This document shows positions 48,330 to 58,611 of a DNA stretch of 64,000 nucleotides, piece after piece. Origin of the DNA: Trichobilharzia regenti. Taxonomy: Eukaryota; Platyhelminthes; Trematoda; Strigeidida; Schistosomatidae. Below the pieces are notes generated by a model. The model saw nothing but the letters and a program-made list of their open reading frames with translations, was not told the DNA's origin and made no database searches. The translations under genes were made by a program, and so were the position numbers. The stretch spans positions 50,096,352-50,160,351 of the forward strand of contig OX235270.1 of assembly GCA_944472135.2 (NCBI GenBank). The letters run 5' to 3'. Position 1 is the stretch's first letter. The number at the start of each line of letters is the position of its first letter.

Positions 48330-48420
48330 TGGACAAGTTAAATCTGTGTGTGCAAAAGAAATTTGTATAGCACCTTTTCTTGGCCACAGCCAACTGCATT
48401 ATATATACATAAGATTTTAA
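48330..48420 (+). pseudogene. Inverted PLE 3'-end fragment at the head of the 45.7-kb PLE
   Basis: The plus strand, about tctgtgtgtgcaaaagaaa to ttggccaca, matches the extreme C-terminal coding end of the PLE ORF (LCIQKKFVLPLSLPWP) but points the opposite way. So this PLE has a piece of its own 3' end inverted beyond its 5' end, as in the neighbour at 48.6-51.3 kb. Confidence 0.55.
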
Positions 48421-48588
48421 AAAGGATTTTTCCCCTTCCTTTGTAAATATCTTTTGGCTTTGTTAGTTTTTTACACTTCTAGCTAATTCTACTAACTTGT
48501 TAGTATTTGAGGTAATTCTGCTGAAACATCCTATTCATATCAGTCATTACTAACAATTAGTCCCTTTTATAAATTTTGATAGCGTTAC

Positions 48589-48790
48589 TAGAAGACGGAG
48601 ACTATCTGAAAAATGTGATGTATTAGCCCTATACATTTCGAACAATCTGATCACACATTTATTTGTCAAGTCAATATATATAGAAAGGTTAAATTAAACA
48701 AAGTGAGAGAAAACGGAATTAAGAATAATTAACACAAACGTTTGGTAATCCAATCAAATAAGGATTACCAAGGTAGGTTAAGAGTAAAAA
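48589..48790 (-). repeat. Terminal inverted repeat (left) of the 49-kb PLE
   Basis: Near-perfect inverse of 51055-51262 over about 195 bp. It contains a hairpin with a 10-bp stem (ttggtaatcc at 48742-48751 with ggattaccaa at 48762-48771). Confidence 0.85.
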
Positions 48791-48823
48791 ATTATATTTG
48801 TAAAATCTCAGCGATATTGAAAT

Positions 48824-48880
48824 GAGTAATTCCAACGTTTCGTTCGGCAATCTAGTCCGAACTTCTTCAGGGAAATTAAT
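48824..48880 (-). ncRNA. Hammerhead ribozyme of the 49-kb PLE
   Basis: On minus: CUGAAGA (complement of 48864-48870), stem II GUUCGG/CCGAAC (6 bp), GAAA (complement of 48838-48841), palindromic ACGU, then U17 and predicted cleavage before GGAA. Helix I pairs UUCC with GGAA and continues imperfectly. One extra A lies between the CUGANGA box and stem II. Hammerheads with very short stem III are known in PLE terminal repeats. Activity is inferred only. Confidence 0.65.
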
Positions 48881-49216
48881 CGAAATAACCATAACAGGTT
48901 TATATATAAAAAGAATATCTTTAGTTTTTAAAAAAACTTTGTCCAATCATGATTTACAAAACAAATATTAATATAGTATAATAAACAAAATTGTACGAGT
49001 TGTGATCAAAATTTGACCTCAGACTTACAAATATTGATCTACCTTTGTTAAACAATTTAAACACAGTGTGTATGTGTGTGTATGTGTGCGGATAAACAGT
49101 TGTAAAACAATGTCTTAACGTCTCCATAAGTAGATATAGACAGTCGGGAAACTTTGACCAAGTATGATTAGTTAGTGATACATATCCATTCCTATTTATT
49201 AATTAGTCAGGATTTC

Positions 49217-50962
49217 CTATGCGTCATCTAACATCACACCTTCATGTCTGTTCAAACTGTTAGTATCTAGAATTTTATGATTAGACGTATTTTCAAAGTT
49301 ATGGTGTTTAGGATTAGAGTTCAGTTGAAACACCCTGTCAAACTTATTACTTTGTCTTCTTTCTGAGAATTGAGCTGCTTTATTCGACCTACTGGAGTTG
49401 TCAGTTGACTGGACAGCTACGGTTTTAGGATACGCAGTCTGCTGCAGACAACGGAGAGTGGAAACACGATGATTGTGCCACTTACATAGTTTCTTTGTTA
49501 ATTTAATTCGATTGCAAAATAAATCAAATGAACTGTAGTCAAGATATGATAGGTTAAGAGTAATGACAAACTGTTTTTGAATACACAGGGGGGGCTTAAG
49601 TCTATGAATAGCTATAGCCTCAGCGTACTTCAGTAAACGCCCTTGACCGTTTTTATAGATGACCTTAAAAGCTGAGTTAACATCAATCTTATGGTTCATC
49701 TCGATTAGATGTTTAGCTATAGACGAATTTGGTAGTCTGCCACCTGCATCTATTAGCTTGTCACAATTCATCTGTTTTTCTAACCATTTTGGGATATGCT
49801 CTCCCACCCTCACGTGCAAAGCGCGATTACTCCTCCCTATGTATGTATGTCCACACACACACGAAAATTGGTAAATTGTATGGGATGTGATATAATCACT
49901 TGTGCACTTTTGGGGTTTACAGTGAAGCATATTTTTAGCTTTTTCCACCATTACAAGCTGGGCTGCATTGTAGGTTCTACGGATGATTGAATTCAACCTT
50001 TGTCTCACAATCCTACTGTTTATTTCCCCGTTATATGGTAATTTGATAAAAACCTTTTTCTTAGTGACGGTATGGATTGTAGGTTTAGAGGCTAGTTGAC
50101 TTCTACACCTGTTTAAAAATTTCAAAGGATATCCGTTTTCAACAAGAGTATCCATTAATATTTCGTTTTCTCTGTCCATAACATCAGCCGTGCAAATACG
50201 CTGAATCCTCTTGAACAGACACTTTACCAAGCCCCTCTTATACTGTAATGGACAGAAGCTGTGAAAATTAAGGTATTGCCCTGTCCAAGTGGGCTTTCTG
50301 TAGATAGACCGTCTTATTGAGCCATCATCTCTTCGACTGAGAAGTATGTCTAAAAATGCTGGCTGGTTGCGACTTTCTTCCTCACATGTAAGACTAATAT
50401 GGTTTTGTACAGAGTTAAGTCTGTCTAATAGGCGACTCGCATCTTCATGATCGTCACATATCAAAATGATATCATCTACATATCTCCTATAGAAGGGCAA
50501 TTTTGAAATTAAATCAAGGGATAAGTTTTCAACATAAGACATGTACACGTCCGCTAACAAAGGTCCTAATGGACTCCCCATAGCAACGCCATCCACTTGT
50601 CGAAAATGTTCGCCTTCAAACGTGAAATGGACGTTGTCAGTACATAATAATAATAAATCTTTCAAATAAGTTAAAGGGAAAGGGAATGAAAAACAACTAG
50701 AAGATATATAGTCACAAAGAATATCAACAGTCTTAATCAATGGTACATTAGTAAACAAAGAATTAACATCAATTGAATACATTTTCCTATCTTTTATGTT
50801 CATATCTACAAGACAGTCAACAAGTTCAAATGTATCTTTCAAAGTAAACTTACATAGTTCATTGCGTACTGGACTTAAAATATCAGCTAACCATTTTGCT
50901 AGTTTATGTGTAGGAGAGTTACACATTGAAAGAATTGATGTTAACTCAGCCTTTAAGGTCAT
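49217..50962 (-). CDS. Penelope-like RT/GIY-YIG protein, 5'-truncated
   Basis: A 581-codon ORF with RT blocks SIDVNSLFTNVPL, GVAMGSPLGPLLADVYM (about 122-138), RRYVDDIILI (about 158-167) and FLDILLSRRDDGS. GIY-YIG follows (CVCGHTYIGRSNRAL, about 365-380, then GEHIPKWL), and then a C-terminal tail of about 130 residues longer than in the 45.7-kb element. RT fingers are missing. The first ten or so residues (MTLKAELTSI) are antisense of this element's own C-terminal coding region (49659-49687), brought in by the inverted fragment at 50945-51262. The ORF is open but not autonomous. Confidence 0.88.
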   Translation of the reverse strand: MTLKAELTSILSMCNSPTHKLAKWLADILSPVRNELCKFTLKDTFELVDCLVDMNIKDRKMYSIDVNSLFTNVPLIKTVDILCDYISSSCFSFPFPLTYLKDLLLLCTDNVHFTFEGEHFRQVDGVAMGSPLGPLLADVYMSYVENLSLDLISKLPFYRRYVDDIILICDDHEDASRLLDRLNSVQNHISLTCEEESRNQPAFLDILLSRRDDGSIRRSIYRKPTWTGQYLNFHSFCPLQYKRGLVKCLFKRIQRICTADVMDRENEILMDTLVENGYPLKFLNRCRSQLASKPTIHTVTKKKVFIKLPYNGEINSRIVRQRLNSIIRRTYNAAQLVMVEKAKNMLHCKPQKCTSDYITSHTIYQFSCVCGHTYIGRSNRALHVRVGEHIPKWLEKQMNCDKLIDAGGRLPNSSIAKHLIEMNHKIDVNSAFKVIYKNGQGRLLKYAEAIAIHRLKPPLCIQKQFVITLNLSYLDYSSFDLFCNRIKLTKKLCKWHNHRVSTLRCLQQTAYPKTVAVQSTDNSSRSNKAAQFSERRQSNKFDRVFQLNSNPKHHNFENTSNHKILDTNSLNRHEGVMLDDA

Positions 50963-51262
50963 CTATAAAAACGGTCAAGGGCGTTTACTGAAATACGCTG
51001 AGGCTATAGCTGTTCATAGACTTAAGCCCCCCCTGTGTATTCAAAAACAGTTTGTCATTACTCTTAACCTACCTTGGTAATCCTTATTTGACTGGATTAC
51101 CAAACGTTTGTGTTAATTATTCTTAATTCCATTTTCTCTCACTTTGTTTAATTTAACCTTTCTATATATATTGACTTGACAAATAAATGTGTGATCAGAT
51201 TGTTCGAAATGTATAGGGCTAATACATCACATTTTTCAGATAATCTCCGTCATTACTATTTT
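50945..51262 (+). pseudogene. Inverted copy of the PLE 3' end, joined head-to-head
   Basis: On plus it encodes VNSAFKVIYKNGQGRLLKYA to the stop at 51080, almost the same as the minus-strand protein's segment at about 49550-49690. The terminal repeat, with hairpin ttggtaatcc/ggattaccaa at 51074-51103, follows. It lacks the hammerhead and the long C-terminal tail found in the main copy. Confidence 0.85.
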
Positions 51263-51264
51263 AC

Positions 51265-52200
51265 AAATAACTTGTTACTAACGCCTAAGAATTACCTTAT
51301 CTTAAATTCTGTAATTAAGTTTCACCTCTCCTTCAAAGTTTTTATACCTTGTTACTAACATCTGTTAGTGTCCTCTTAACTTCTCTATAACCTCTCAATT
51401 TCACCCCTATGCCTATAACTGACTAAATTATATGACCACCTGACTGGTAAAATTTTCATGTAATTTGTCTCAGAACCCAACCTTTGGTGTTTACCATGTT
51501 CAACAAAGATCGAGTAACTAAAAAATACAGTAGGTTATTTTTAATAGCCATTATTAAGTATATGTAAATTTGTGTATAAAACAGTCTCGGAGGAAGTAGA
51601 CGCAACGGATTTCTATGGACGAAGTGGTATTTACTACCTTGGTAACTGCAGTTTATAAGCTAACAGACTGGTTCGTCAAATATACTTGAGACAACTTAGT
51701 TGAAAACTATCTTTTTCTGCTTTTTAAGTGTATTTGTTGTCAAAATAGCAGGAATAAGTCGTGTGACAGTATTAACGAATGAATAAATAGTTGTGTAGAG
51801 CTGAGGAAACAACACTGATTTCAGAAAAAACAACATTCCTTTTATAACAGGAGATTCAATACGGGTGATAATAAAATAGAATAATGAAGTAAACGCTTCA
51901 CAAAAAAGGAACCTTTTGAGGACAGTTGGTAGTTTTGTGTAAGCATGCTTTTCAGTCTGTGGATGATTGGAGGGTCGCTATGAAGCAGTATGGAAGTTGA
52001 ATGGATTAAAAAGATATTTTTTCTGTTCTTTGAAGTCTCAGTATCCACTGGGTTTTGTTTTCTACAGGTTTGGTTGCTAGCCTCAGGTCAAACCTTCCCT
52101 CTCTTCCAAGCTTAGGACTGGCTGGTAAATTAGACGAGGTCGTTTTCAAAAACAGCTTACCTATATTTGTATATGCTCATCTTCTGCTTCAGTCGTTCAT
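51265..52200. other. No gene recognised
   Basis: AT-rich flank of the PLE. Part of it may be PLE-related, since tgttactaac-type motifs also occur left of the element, but I cannot define a unit. Confidence 0.35.
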
Positions 52201-52224
52201 AAGTTGAATAGAATGCAGTTTGCA

Positions 52225-52500
52225 CCGAAAAATTGACTTGACTCATGACACTAGTCAATTACTACCTAGTGTTCAATCAAGATATTCAATGCAGTGCTAC
52301 AGAAGGTCAATTGCGAGCGTAAATATCTCGGTGGTAACTACTCCGACTGCAACACTGTGTGACGTGGGTTCAAATCCGAGGAGGTACATGAATTCCTTCA
52401 AGTTTGCAGATACAACTTGCTAGTGAGTTCTAACTAGCATGAAACCTAGGTCAAAGGCTTTCTGCTGATTGCCTGCAACCATCTAGTAACAACGATTCAA
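52225..52500 (+). mobile_element. Third SINE-like repeat, tRNA-related head
   Basis: A tRNA-like stretch with a B-box-like ggttcaaatcc at 52367-52377 and a tcggtggtaacta A-box-like part is followed by a tail (52440-52490: acctaggtcaaaggctttct and on). The tail recurs inverted at 8577-8640 inside the foldback insert. Too few copies to define the ends. Confidence 0.5.
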
Positions 52501-52907
52501 GTTCTCATATCTTCTTGAACAGGTACGCAGCATTGTCTTTGCTTAGGTTTTCACTTTTTTTGACTGAATATGTAGACAATTTAGCAAATATTCTGGTGTT
52601 TATTCTTGTGCTGCAGATTCAGGAGACAACAGCTGGTACTCTAAGTCACTGTTTTTGAGTTAAAGTTGCTTGGTAATAGCTATAAGCTGCAGAGAATTCA
52701 TTCTTTCAAAACTATTGAAGCCACCAATGAAACGGTATTAGGAATCTAAGGTGTGTACTTCTTTCCTTCCTGTTCGTTTAAAAAAACAGAACCCGACATA
52801 ATTTAAAGATGTCAGCTACAAATGAGAGATACAGTATTGGCCCCAAAACATTGAATGGACAATAAAAATAACTTTCTATAGTTTTGGTTTGTAAGGATTA
52901 GTTATGT

Positions 52908-53150
52908 TTTACGAGTTGATCACGGATTGATATCAGTTAGAGAACCATTGAAAACCAGTGGGGAGTACTGGACAGCTGCTGTTTCATCCTAGTTTGTGAA
53001 TCATCGGAAGTACACACCCACTGGGATTCGAACCCAGGACCTTCCGGTTACAAGGCGAGCTCGTATACCATTCAGCCACTGGGAGCCGATTCAATGGCTC
53101 GTGAATTCTAACTTCTACTAATTCGTGATTTAGCGCGACCCCAACCATTG
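52908..53150 (-). mobile_element. Hammerhead SINE copy in the dimer, minus half
   Basis: Full head: the B box appears on plus as ggattcgaacc at 53033-53043, with the A-box region near 53075-53090. The hammerhead is damaged: the CUGANGA box is lost, stem II is altered, and an extra GCA lengthens stem III. Confidence 0.85.
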
Positions 53151-53316
53151 TCGTTGGTGGGACATCCATCCACACACGTGACATCTAATTGGACCTCACT
53201 GGTCACGACTTCTCACTAGAACTCAGGAAACTCCAACCTGTAGCAAGTCACTAGCGAGCATCAGATTAACTTTCTATAGTTTTGGTTTGTAAGGATTAGT
53301 TATGTTTTACGAGTTG

Positions 53317-53472
53317 TATACGAGCTTGCCTTGTAACCGGAAGGTCCTGGGTTCGAAACCCAGTGGGTGCGTACTGGCAATGATTCCCAAACTAGGATGA
53401 AACAGCAGCTATCCAGTACTCCCTGGTTTTCAATGGTTCTCTAACTGATATCAATCCGTGATCAACTCGTAA
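53317..53472 (+). mobile_element. Hammerhead SINE copy in the dimer, plus half, 5'-truncated
   Basis: Starts inside the tRNA-like head at tatacgagc; B box ggttcgaaacc is at 53350-53360. The ribozyme shows the same extra GCA as the minus half (gaaacagcagct), and CTGANGA is lost, so both halves came from one defective source sequence. Confidence 0.85.
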
Positions 53473-53489
53473 AATAAAAATAACTTCAG

Positions 53490-54915
53490 GATCGAACCTA
53501 GCTCCCTAGTACGACTACATCACATGAAATAGGAATATTAAGACAAATCTATAATGTCTTTTACTCCACCTTTGTTAATATTTGATCTGCGTCTGATTCA
53601 AAATCATTGCATATACATCAGCACAGCTGTGCATTGGCTGTAGGGTTAACCTAATGCATCAGATACACTAAATCAGAATATGTACCGTCACAGTGTTCAT
53701 TTGGTTCTTTTTATGGGTTCGGAGCAACGGACGGAAAACTTTAACAACTAGTGGTTGGTTTAGCATATAAACTGTGTACTTGCATTCACTCTTCTTGGAA
53801 ATATTGTTGCATTCCCTTAGCTGCACATCGATCAATGGGTTCAGAAGTTTTCTTGAAAAGGCAATCTTGCCCAATAAAAGTACTTAAAATGTAGAAATAA
53901 AGGTGTGATTATATTTCACAGTTATATTCATCTATTTGTTAAATAGGTTTACTGATTTATGAAGACAGTGTATGGTTTTTGTAGAAGTATTAAACTTGTA
54001 ATGGTTTAACTTCTAACATATAAAAGTAATATGACATGTGGGTGAACAGGCTGTTGATATTAGATAATCCACTCCTGCCACTGTAACTAATCTGCCTTTG
54101 CGTGCATGAACAATGGTAATTAATCCATACACTCAGTCGTTAGTTTATAAAAGGTTATGAATGACTGCTTAGAGAGAAGAGTTATAGCATATTGGAAATG
54201 TTTCATATTGTTAGCTTCATCGGTAGCATGCTTCTAATTGCTACCTTACAAAAAGAGTGAGAAGGGTGAAAATATGTAAAGTTCCTTCCCATGATGAATA
54301 CATAGAGAGCTTCCTGATAAATTATAGTCTCATATGAAATCTATGTATTCACATTTCAAGCTAAAGGTGTTCAAAAACTGGGTACTACAGTTCAAAATTG
54401 GGTAAAAATTGGTCACCTGGGAAGTAATATACAATGTTTTGAGTAGAAGTGAAGACTAACGTTCAGCTATTTGACAAGGTAACTATGTATACTGACACTT
54501 TATTAGTTTACACTTTTGTCTTCAGATTGACAGAGGAGTATTTGAAAAAATTTAATTTCTTCCGATTTTCAAGGAATTTTAAGAAAGTGAAATTCACAAT
54601 AAGTTAACTCAGAATAACGGACAAAATCCATCTGTTTACTTATTAGGCATTTAACTACTTCAGTCGAATGACAAACGACTATTCCAATTTTAAGTTGAAC
54701 TGGCATTTAAAATGTAAAGTTTTATGAAGTTTCTGTCCAATCATTCTTAAGGGTATACAACTTAAATGTTCACAAAACTTAGTTAATGTTGGAAGTGTTT
54801 GCGAGCAGAAATGCTGATGGAGTGAATTCTTTACTCTATTAATACGTCAGTTTCTACGTGTACCATACTAAATTTAAATACCTTGTTATAGAAGATTATA
54901 GTGCAGATTGAGTGA
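53490..54915. other. No recognisable feature
   Basis: AT-rich DNA; possible promoter side of the suspected host gene starting at 54918. Confidence 0.35.
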
Positions 54916-54917
54916 CA

Positions 54918-54984
54918 ATGGGAAAGTCGACGAAGCTGTGGGCTATTTCCGGATTAACAGCAGTTGCATTGGTGATTTTAGAAT
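54918..54984 (+). CDS. Candidate first coding exon of an unidentified membrane-anchored protein
   Basis: ATG in strong context (A at -3, G at +4) opens MGKSTKLWAISGLTAVALVI, a short basic start followed by a hydrophobic segment, like a signal anchor. Read through, it stops after 24 codons. If GT at 54985 is a splice donor (GAAT|GTAGTA, a weak match), the phase fits the exon at 60742-60781 and gives a basic, aromatic continuation (TKRYWKHWTITP). I do not recognise the protein. Chance ORFs of this size are common, so confidence is low. Confidence 0.3.
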
Positions 54985-55533
54985 GTAGTAAAAATTAAAA
55001 CTATGTTTTTTAATACACGACATATCCCTGAATATTTTATGAATGTGTTACTTTACTTCTTTTTCCCTCATATATCTATGAAAAAAATTCTAGTGAAGTT
55101 TATTCCTATTGTAATCCCATAAAAAAGTGTTTTGTGTTTTTCTCAACCTGTTATTGTCAATCATACTTGACTGCTTGTGTATAGTCCGCCTAGGCTGTGA
55201 ATCTTCTCTACTACTATTCCACTCAGTATGCAACATATTAACTAGACGGAAAAATTATTATTACCTTTAGTCAGTCAGCAGAAAACGTGTGCTATCACAG
55301 ACATACCTTTTTTCAATTAAATTCAAACAAATATAAAAGACACAGTAGCAGAGTTTACAGTTGGTGACATTATCATAAAACTTGGCTTATACTGTTTGTG
55401 AATTAAAGTTCTTTCTTATGCCTTTACGATCCCCAAGCTAGACGCTTGAAGTTTCAATAGCAGTGGTGTTCATTTTTACGAGATGTAATCGCTAGCTTCA
55501 TCGGTCTTATTAATGACTTAGTAAATAAAGGGA

Positions 55534-55605
55534 TGCGTCGGCCGGGGATCGAACTCCAAACCAATTGTGTGGTCAGAGAGTATTCTACCGCTGTACCACC
55601 GACGC
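55534..55605 (-). pseudogene. tRNA-like sequence, 72 nt, isotype uncertain
   Basis: The acceptor arm GCGTCGG/CCGACGC is perfect (7 bp; 55599-55605 with 55535-55541), the D arm is plausible, and a TTCGATC T-loop is present. The T stem has mismatches. The anticodon arm only pairs as GACCA/UGGUU with a 6-nt loop. It resembles the head of the SINE at 3463, but no SINE body follows. A tRNA pseudogene or founder-type tRNA is more likely than a working gene. Confidence 0.55.
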
Positions 55606-55609
55606 ACAG

Positions 55610-56650
55610 AAGTAAAAGTAATATCACTCAATAAAATATAGTCGTTAGGTTATCAAGGTTACTAATCATGTCATTGTCAACTAATAATAAAAAATTTTTT
55701 GATTTTATCTTCTTTTTGTAAAGTGCATATAGAACCACTGCAATTAAACAAGTAAACAACTTCAAGGAAAGAAGATTATGAGATCTCTTTAGTCTGGTAA
55801 AGTAATGAAATTCAGCATAGAGCATTAAATAGAATATTCCTTTGTCTTCTGTGTTTGAGTAACATAGTATAAATATTCATTATTGATGCCATTCGCTTTT
55901 ATTTTGATTTTGGAAAACATTCACTTAAGGTGTAACTTTATTATTGCAAAATCAGTATAAAGAAAAGGTTACCAGTGAAGGATTTTGCATTTCACAATAC
56001 ATACTATGTATCAGTTCTTAAAAGTATACACGCAAATTGATAAAATTATCACAAAAAGATTTTAAAATGAGTCTTTCAACACCTCCAGGAGTATCGACCA
56101 GCAATAGACAATAAATGAAATAAAAACATTGAGTTTTGTGTTCGTTTTACTCTTCTCTAACGTATCACTTCCAAGTACGCGTAAACTGTATGGACTCTAG
56201 GCAGATAACATATTCATAACTTAAGTAGTGTAAATTTGCAAATAGTATCGTTTTATGCTTAAGTCTAAAGTAGATAACTGTGAAATATGTGTATCAAATA
56301 CTTATTATTTTATGACGAATTATGAAACGGCGGTAACATTCAAGATGACAAAAATAATACGATGTTTAAGTGGATTAGTGTATGTATCCTGATGATGCTC
56401 AGAAGATTTCAATATAGCAAAAATATTCATTCACAAATATATAACACAAAATAATTGAGCAAAGGATATTCTTTTCGATAAATTCCTCTTCCGGTTCTAC
56501 AGTTATATATATATATATATATTTATATACACAAAATATTCAAGATTAGTAGTTAATAACAATATTAGTGTTTTTTAAATAATATCGATTTGTAAAGTAT
56601 GATAAATGCAATTACACTTCAATGAATATACTTAAATTATAATAGTGATA
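55610..56650. other. No gene recognised
   Basis: AT-rich; a (TA)n tract at about 56503-56522. A short motif at 56468-56500 (minus: GAAAAGAATAT after CGGAAGAGG) resembles the terminus at 30.1 kb. Confidence 0.35.
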
Positions 56651-56659
56651 AAGATATAA

Positions 56660-58600
56660 TAGCGAATAGAAGATTATCTACTGCACCGACGAGTAACAAA
56701 AACAGGAGCTGAATGCAAGACACAATACGCTGAACAAAAGAGTAAAGAAGAGTGCCAGGGGAGACAAAAGAAAATATTATGAAGCCATGGCAATTCAAGC
56801 AGAACAAGCTGCAGGCAAAGGAAACCTCGCCACACTCTACCAAACAACTAGGAACCTATCAGGAAAAAGTTCAACACAGATTAAGCCAGTAAAGGACGAC
56901 AATGGAAAGTCAATCACCAAAGAAGTAAAGCGAAGAAAACACTGGGCTGAACACTTCAAAAGACTTCTAAATCGTCCGCCACTTATAACGCGCCCAACAA
57001 TACCAACAACGGAAGCAGAACTACCAGTGAACACCGACCCCCCGACGAAATCAGAAGTCCTGAATATAATCAAGATGCTAAAAGATGGGGAAGCACCAGG
57101 ACCAGATGGAATCCCAGCAGAAGCATTGAAAATGGACCCAGAGACAACAGCAGACTTGATGACGCCATTACTGGAGAAAGTGTGGAAAGAGGGCAAAGTA
57201 CCCGAGGATTGGAAGAAAAAATAATTATTCAAACTGCCAAAGAAAAGAGACTTAAGTCAATGCAGAAACTGGCGCGGAATTATGCTCCTGTCCATCCCAA
57301 GCAAAATACTGATCCGCATCATCCTGAAGAGAATCAAACAAGCCCTGGGTGAAAACATTCTACCGGAACAAGCTGAATTCAGGAGAAACAAGTCATGTAT
57401 TGGTCAAATCACCACTCTACGGATCATCATTGAACAAAGCTTAAAATGCCGGTCACCTCTCTATCTCAACTTCATCGACTTTGAAAAGGCCTTCGACAGA
57501 GTCGATCGAGAGGTGATTTGGCAACTACTTCGTTACTACGGGGTCCCATCGACATTTATACATCTCATCCAAAAGTTATACGACAATGCTGCATGCCAAG
57601 TAATCCACAACGGGAAACTTACGGAATCTTTCGAAGTGAAGACGGGAGTAAGACAAGCTGGCTGCCTACTATCGCCAATGATTTTCCTGATTGCAGTAGA
57701 TTGCATAATGCGACAGATAACGGGCAATGAGGAAACAGGCATAAAATGGACTCACACAAAAAACTTGGAGGATCTGGACTTCGCCGATGATATACGTCTG
57801 ATTTCCCACAAACTGCAAGATATGCAAGTGAAAATCAACAAGCTGGCAGAGGAAGCATCCAGAAAAGATAGGACTTCAGGTGAACATAGATAAAACAGAG
57901 GTGATGAAGATTTCTGGGCAACAGCAACAACAGACAACAAACAGCATAAATGGGAGGAACCTGAAAGAAACAGCCTCCTTCACCTACCTGGGAAGCATCG
58001 TTTCAACTACAGGCGGAACTGACGAGGATATCAAAGCCAGAATCGGAAAAGCAAGACAAGCTGTCATTACTCTTAAGTCTGTGTGGAGGTCAACAGCACT
58101 CAGCATCAAAACTAAGATCCGGATTTTCAACTGCAATGTGAAGTCAGTGCTACTCACTGTATGGATCAGAGACTTGGCCAGCGCGTCATAAAGAGCATCT
58201 CAAACAAACTTCAGACCTTCATTAACAGTTGCATTCGTTCAACACCAATCACGATCAGATGGCCAGAAAAGATCAGCAACAGGGATCTCTGGGAGCAAAC
58301 CAACCCAGCAGGAACCGATCATGAAACAAATAGGCAGGAAGAAATGGAGATGGATTGGCCATACTCTGAGGAAACCATTAAGTGACATCACTAGACAAGC
58401 CATCGCTCGAGTGGAACCCGAAAGGGAAGCGGGCGGCGAGTTGGTCGTCAGTGCGAGGGTGACTTGGAGGAGGTCATGTGAAGAGGAGATGAAGGCATGT
58501 GGGCAGACTTGGAGCCAGGTGAAAACTCCTGCAGAAAACCAGAGGTAATGGAGACGCGTGGCTGAAGCCCTACATTCCTCTAGGAATTAGAGGACATAAT
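56660..58600 (+). mobile_element. RTE-clade LINE (SR2-like), 5'-truncated, lightly damaged
   Basis: The endonuclease is missing; the copy starts in the linker and holds the full RT and C-terminal tail. Up to 57893 it is one frame broken by a TAA at 57222-57224: WAEHFKRLLNRP, GEAPGPDGIPAEALK, then RNWRGIMLLSIPSK, LNFIDFEKAFDRVDRE, VRQAGCLLSP and LDFADDIRL (catalytic FADD intact). An extra A in the run at 57863-57866 shifts the frame; the next part reads IDKTEVMK to SFTYLGSIVS and ARIGKARQA. A 4-nt insertion near 58155 and an extra C near 58305 break it again. The 3' end carries a short tail near 58600. Confidence 0.9.
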
Positions 58601-58611
58601 CATGATAATAA

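Larger units (their letters stand above)
52861..53486. mobile_element. Head-to-head inverted dimer of the hammerhead SINE
   Basis: A composite insertion bounded by a perfect 14-bp direct repeat aataaaaataactt (52861-52874 and 53473-53486). It contains a SINE on minus (52908-53150), a spacer, and a SINE on plus (53317-53475). A 49-bp direct repeat (52870-52918 and 53268-53316) lies before each half. The outer ends are inverse copies (acgagttgatcacggattga). Confidence 0.75.

Noticed and set aside
56837..57232. 131-codon minus-strand ORF
   Set aside because: Antisense of the RTE RT domain.
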